A stretch of DNA of 39,108 nucleotides from Pseudomonadota bacterium (lineage in GTDB: Bacteria > Myxococcota_A > Polyangia > Haliangiales > Haliangiaceae). The notes beneath the pieces were generated by a model. It was not told the origin of the DNA, did not search any database, and was given only the letters and a program-made list of their open reading frames with translations. A program made the translations under genes and the position numbers. Location of the stretch: NCBI GenBank assembly GCA_022360315.1, contig JAKSDA010000224.1, forward strand, positions 1 through 39,108, in the 5' to 3' direction. Position 1 is the stretch's first letter, and each line of letters opens with the position of its first letter. This document shows positions 34,840-39,108 of this stretch, in pieces.

Positions 34840-37800
34840 ATGAGCGCAGAACAAGAGGTCTTTGCATTTCCGGCGTCGTTTGCCCAGCAGCGGCTTTGGT
34901 TCGTCGACCAAGTCGCTCCCGGCACGGCAACCTACAACATTCCCCAGGCGTTTCGCATGCGGGGTCCGGTCGACCTCGGCGTGTTGGAGCGCAATCTGTG
35001 CGATATCGTCAAGCGTCACGAGGCCCTGCGCACTGTCTTCAATGCGGAAGAGGGTGAGCTCATGCAGGTGGTCGACGAATCGCGTCAGCTCGAGGTGGCG
35101 CGTATCGACCTGTCCGATCGGCCCGAGGCCGAGCGTGAAGCCGAGGTTCTGCGCCTCGCCCGCCAGGATGCCACCCGGCCGTTCGACCTGAGCGACGACC
35201 TGCTCCTGCGCGCCACCTTGATCACCCTGGGCGAGCACGACTGCGTCCTGATTCTCAATGTTCACCATATCGTCTGCGACGGCTGGTCTCTGGCCATTTT
35301 CTTCGACGAATTGAGTCAGCTCTACCGCGCCTACGCTGCGGGAAAGTCGTCGCCTCTGCCCGATGTCGAGATCCAGTACGCCGACTACGCCATCTGGCAG
35401 CGCGAATGGTTGCAGGGCGAAGAACTCGACAAGCAGACAGCGTTCTGGAAGGAGGCCATGGCCGGCGAGCTGCCCATTCTCGAATTGCCCGGCGATCACA
35501 CCCGGCCACCCCAGCACAATTTCCGCGGCTCGCAGCTGCGCTTTCACCTCGATGCAGAGACCACCGACGCAATTGTCGCGCTGGGTCGGGCGCGCGGGGT
35601 GTCTCTGTTCATGACCCTGATGGCCGCGTTCAAGGTATTTCTCCACCGCATCAGCGGCCAGGACGACATCTTGCTCGGTTCGCCGATCGCCAACCGCGAC
35701 CGCGCCGAGATCGAAAAGGCCATCGGCTTTTATACCAACACCATTGTGTTTCGCTCTGATCTGTCCGGCTCGCCGACCTTCGAGGAGCTATTGGGCCGGG
35801 TGCGCGATCGCGCACTGGGCGTGCTGGCCAATCAGGACATTCCGCTGGAAAAAGTGGTTGAGGCGGTATCGCCGGATCGTCGTTCTGGCGACAACCCGCT
35901 ATTTCAGGTCATGTTTGCGGTGCAAAAAGCCCCCGAGTCGGCCATCGACATCGCCGGCGTCTCGGTCGAGGCGCTCGAGGTGCACAGCGCCACCTCCAAG
36001 TTCGACATCCTGCTCGAGATGCAGGAATTGTCGCGCGGCATGCAGTGCCTTTTTGAGTACAACACCGATATTTTCGAATCTTCGACCGCGCAGCGGCTGA
36101 TCGGCCATTTGCAGACTCTGATCACAGCCCTCGCTTCTGATCCCGGGCAATCGATCGATCACGTCCCATTGATGAACGAGACCGAGCGCGAGCAAGTGGT
36201 GCGCGGATGGAACGCCACCGACGCCGAGTACGACCGCGAGGCTAGGCTGCACGACGCATTTGTCGCCCATGCGGCCGAAAAGCCGGATGCGATTGCAGTC
36301 GAGATCGGCACCGATTCGCTCACCTACGGCCAGCTCGACCGGCGCTCCAACCAGCTGGCCAATCACCTGCAGGGTCTCGGGGTAAAGGCAGGCGAGCTGG
36401 TGGGGATTTTTGTCGACCGCTCGCTCGACATGATGGTGGGCCTGCTCGGCGTGCTCAAATCCGGCGCGGCCTATTTGCCGCTCGATCCGGCCTATCCGCC
36501 CGATCGCATCGGCTACATGCTGTCCGATTCCAAAGCGCGCATCTTGCTCACACAGAGTCATCTGGTCGACGAGCTGCCCCCGCACGAGACCACGGTTATC
36601 AAGCTCGACAGCGACTGGGAAGAGATTCAAAAAGCGTCTGACCAGACGCCGACTTGCCCATCCGGGCCGACCGATCTGGCCTATCAGATCTACACTTCTG
36701 GCTCGACCGGACGGCCCAAGGGGGTCCAGATTCCGCACCGGGCAGTGGTTAACTTTCTGGCTAGTATGGCGCGCGAGCCGGGACTCGAAAGCGACGACAA
36801 GTTGCTGGCAGTGACCACCCTGTCGTTTGACATATCGGTCCTCGAGCTGTTCCTGCCGCTTTCAGTGGGAGCCACAGTGATCGTGGCCACTCGTGATGAA
36901 GCTGTGGACGGCGCCGATCTCATGGAGCGCATCGAGCGCTCGGGCGCCACTGTGATGCAGGCGACTCCGGCGACCTGGCGCATGCTGATCGATTCGGGCT
37001 GGGAAAAAGGCAGCAAGCTCAAAGTTCTGTGCGGCGGCGAGGCCTTGCCACCGGTCCTGGCCGGTCAGCTCATCGAGCGGACTGCCGCGTTGTGGAACAT
37101 GTATGGACCGACCGAGACCACGATCTGGTCGAGCTGCTGGCAAGTCACAGATCCTGAGCGCGTTATGATTGGCAAACCGATCGCCAATACGCAGATTTAT
37201 ATTGTTGATCGCAATCTGCAACCAGTACCGATCGGAGTTGCCGGCGACCTGTATATCGCGGGCGACGGCCTGGCGCGAGGCTATCACGAGCGCCCCGAAC
37301 TCACCGACGAGCGGTTTGTGCCCAATCCGTTTGCCGATGGTACTCGGATGTACAAGACTGGCGATCTGGCCCGTTATCAGCAAGATGGGGCCATCGAGTA
37401 TTTGCAGCGCAGCGACAACCAGGTCAAGGTGCGCGGCTTCCGCATCGAGCTCGGCGAGATCGAATCGGTACTCGCACAAGAGCAGGCGATCAGCCAGTCG
37501 GTTGTCACGGTATGGGACGACGGCACCGGCGACAAGCGCCTGGTTGCGTACACTGTGTACAAGGACGGCGAATCCCTGACCAGCAGCGAATTGCGCAAGT
37601 TTTTGCGCAAACAGCTGCCCGACTACATGGTGCCGCATTTATTCGTTGAACTCGACGCCATGCCGTTGACTGACAACGGCAAGGTCAACCGGCGAGCCCT
37701 GCCCGATCCACTCAAGCAAGACCTCGCTTCCGAGGAGGAGTATCAGCCGCCGCGGACCGACATGGAGAAGCAGGTTGCCGAGATATGGCGCGAACTGCTC

Positions 37801-38118
37801 AAGATCGAGCGGGTCGGATTGCGCGACAACTTTTACGACCTCGGCGGGCATTCGCTGTTGTCGACTCAGATGACCTACCGCCTCGAGAAAAAAACCGGCT
37901 ATCGCCTGGGTCCGCGTTCGGTAGTATTTCAGAATCTCGAACAGATTGCCGCCGAATGCGATAAGGCCACAACAACAGAGCCGGCTGCGGCAAGCCCGGC
38001 GAGCGCGCCAAAACCCGGTCCCGCGCCATGGGATCGGCCCAGCGACGAGCAGCGCAAGTCGGAGTCCCTGTCGCGCAAGTTATTCAAGGCCATAAAGGGC
38101 CGGGTATTTCGGCCCTAG
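34840..38118 (+). CDS. NRPS: C-A-PCP module
   Basis: A 1092-residue extension module. The condensation domain (about 8-440) has an intact HHxxxDG: H142, H143, D147, G148 in HHIVCDGWS. The A domain (about 460-955) has A3 YTSGSTGRPKG (618-628), D664 in SFDISVLE and K948 in DNGKVNRRAL; hand-extracted code residues D-I-L-Q-L-G-M-I-W-K (including Q707, L730, G732, M754, I762, W763) match glycine. The PCP has S1005 in LGGHSLL. No epimerisation, methylation, thioesterase or reductase domain is present; the last 80 residues are an Ala/Pro linker and a basic amphipathic end (SRKLFKAIKGRVFRP), like a docking tail. It should attach glycine to the product of the PKS. It is the last gene of the operon in the window. 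Confidence 0.94.
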   Translation: MSAEQEVFAFPASFAQQRLWFVDQVAPGTATYNIPQAFRMRGPVDLGVLERNLCDIVKRHEALRTVFNAEEGELMQVVDESRQLEVARIDLSDRPEAEREAEVLRLARQDATRPFDLSDDLLLRATLITLGEHDCVLILNVHHIVCDGWSLAIFFDELSQLYRAYAAGKSSPLPDVEIQYADYAIWQREWLQGEELDKQTAFWKEAMAGELPILELPGDHTRPPQHNFRGSQLRFHLDAETTDAIVALGRARGVSLFMTLMAAFKVFLHRISGQDDILLGSPIANRDRAEIEKAIGFYTNTIVFRSDLSGSPTFEELLGRVRDRALGVLANQDIPLEKVVEAVSPDRRSGDNPLFQVMFAVQKAPESAIDIAGVSVEALEVHSATSKFDILLEMQELSRGMQCLFEYNTDIFESSTAQRLIGHLQTLITALASDPGQSIDHVPLMNETEREQVVRGWNATDAEYDREARLHDAFVAHAAEKPDAIAVEIGTDSLTYGQLDRRSNQLANHLQGLGVKAGELVGIFVDRSLDMMVGLLGVLKSGAAYLPLDPAYPPDRIGYMLSDSKARILLTQSHLVDELPPHETTVIKLDSDWEEIQKASDQTPTCPSGPTDLAYQIYTSGSTGRPKGVQIPHRAVVNFLASMAREPGLESDDKLLAVTTLSFDISVLELFLPLSVGATVIVATRDEAVDGADLMERIERSGATVMQATPATWRMLIDSGWEKGSKLKVLCGGEALPPVLAGQLIERTAALWNMYGPTETTIWSSCWQVTDPERVMIGKPIANTQIYIVDRNLQPVPIGVAGDLYIAGDGLARGYHERPELTDERFVPNPFADGTRMYKTGDLARYQQDGAIEYLQRSDNQVKVRGFRIELGEIESVLAQEQAISQSVVTVWDDGTGDKRLVAYTVYKDGESLTSSELRKFLRKQLPDYMVPHLFVELDAMPLTDNGKVNRRALPDPLKQDLASEEEYQPPRTDMEKQVAEIWRELLKIERVGLRDNFYDLGGHSLLSTQMTYRLEKKTGYRLGPRSVVFQNLEQIAAECDKATTTEPAAASPASAPKPGPAPWDRPSDEQRKSESLSRKLFKAIKGRVFRP
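38097..38115 (+). terminator. Possible weak hairpin at operon end
   Basis: GGGCCG (38097-38102) and CGGCCC (38110-38115) form a 6-bp GC-rich stem with a 7-nt loop, immediately before the TAG stop of the last NRPS gene. No T-run follows, so it is at most a weak or factor-dependent terminator. Confidence 0.25.
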
Positions 38119-39108
38119 CCCGCCTCTATAGACAATCGAGTTCAGTCGCCTCAAACAGCGAGCAATAACAGCGTGGGCGGCTGTTGTGGCGCGGTGACAT
38201 ATGGTCCGGCTCGGTCGCCTCTCGAATCAATAGATCATCCCAACGTCAAGTATAAGCGCGGTCTATGCTCGACTGGCTATAAGACGGAAATAGGCGTTTG
38301 TTATAGGGAATCCGCCCGACCATCTACGGGTATCAGGCATGCGGATGAACGCACATGCTCCCCCGCATGGCGAACAAAAACAACACCCAAAGCAAATAGT
38401 GGCAATTCTGCGAGGGCAGATGGGGCGCCAAGGCATCACCGCCGCGACGTGCTCGACGAGAGGAGAAACAAGATGCCGCGTGATCTGGAAGTTGAATCTA
38501 GTCGGGAAGTAAAGGTTTGGCGTTGCGTTGCTCAACGTGACGTCGAGCTTGGATTCCAGCCGAACGGTCGTCAAGGCGGAAACGAAGAATCCGAGCGCTC
38601 CGGCTCAGGGAATGGTCACGCCCATGAGAAGACCACCGACCCCAGACCATCTGAGGGCGATGACGAGGACAACGGGGAGCAATCTTGAGTTTGTCCGAAG
38701 CAATCGGACCCAGCTCGGTTGCGTGGTGAGCGTACTCATCTGGCAGGTAGTAGGCCAGTTATCGAATGACTCGTGTATATCCATGGTCTCTTGCCTCCAT
38801 CCTGCACTGCCACGAAATTCGTCGCACAAGCGGCAAGGTAGCCCCACTTCTGATTCCTCCACTCTTGCCTGGAGCCGACACCGAGCTGGTTGAAGAGCCC
38901 ACGCCCCAGGGATAAACGGCCACTGTCAGTCACGCCAGCCGCGCTACGCTACTATGCTCGGCCAACCGGCACCACAAGAATCGATGGGCAAATCACGCCA
39001 ACTCCGCGTTTTCTGTAACGTCACTGACTCCGGACGGCGACGCGACACACTAGAAGGCACGGCTGTAGCACCTCACCTGGTTTTCGAGAAATAGCGCTAG
39101 CTTGAATC
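38119..39108. other. Region downstream of the NRPS-PKS operon, no convincing gene
   Basis: About 990 bases. Two short frames have good ribosome sites but weak protein evidence. Plus strand 38473-38688 (71 residues, after AGGAGAAACAAG) encodes a polar, Glu/Arg/Gly-rich peptide. Minus strand 38784-38605 (59 residues, after GGAGG) encodes a peptide with a membrane-like segment LLPVVLVIALRWSGVGG; beyond its TGA the frame continues openly (AGALGFFVSALTTVRLESK), as if one membrane protein were interrupted by a stop. No insertion-sequence ends, tRNA or release-domain gene is visible. Confidence 0.4.

Noticed and set aside
38263..38574. Minus-strand frame of 103 residues downstream of the NRPS
   Set aside because: No ribosome site and unusual Cys/Arg-rich composition; only considered as part of the possible remnant described in the findings.

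Overview
The window reads as a high-GC chromosomal segment of a predatory or secondary-metabolite-rich Gram-negative bacterium, most likely a myxobacterium (Myxococcota, Haliangium/Enhygromyxa-like). This is inferred from the TonB-dependent outer-membrane receptor, the lipoproteins with lipoboxes, the many paralogues, and a hybrid NRPS-PKS line with an adenylation domain split by a luciferase-like monooxygenase, a design known from myxobacteria (MtaG/MelG type). No marker gene fixes the species.

Left part (1-4722): low-complexity repeats, then four small overlapping minus-strand genes of unknown role (one ribbon-helix-helix-like, one ending in an H-x3-C-x2-C motif), copies of a dispersed repeat, an amidase-signature hydrolase, a small hypothetical gene and an APS-kinase-like protein with an extra C-terminal region. 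Middle-left (4998-12798): a very long TonB-dependent receptor with an Ala/Pro-rich linker, an OmpR-type two-component pair, a membrane-protein gene that seems broken by two frame changes, and a metallophosphoesterase on the plus strand.

Middle (12827-20495): a carbohydrate-uptake locus. A LacI-type repressor and a DUF1479 (YbiU-like) dioxygenase are divergent from a lipoprotein-permease-permease-ATPase sugar ABC operon, with a class II aldolase/adducin-type enzyme convergent at the far end. Two matching LacI-type operator sequences lie in the divergent region, one inside a promoter-like element of the transporter operon.

Next (20496-24248): a repeat-rich intergenic region with a perfect 27-bp inverted repeat, then three tandem paralogous lipoproteins that share a beta-sandwich-like domain, differ in their linkers (one is a collagen-like Gly-Asp-Pro tract), and share an upstream promoter-like element.

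Right part (24391-38118): a three-gene translationally coupled assembly line: formyltransferase - half condensation - A(monooxygenase-interrupted) - PCP; KS-AT-KR-DH-carrier (KR before DH, a reversed order); C-A-PCP. Hand-extracted specificity residues of both A domains match the glycine code. No thioesterase or reductase domain is present, and the last protein ends in a basic tail like those at the other protein junctions, so release or a further module is unexplained. The simplest reading is a small N-formylated, possibly oxidised Gly-acrylate-type-Gly product. This cluster is the most interesting system in the window. The last 990 bases hold no convincing gene.
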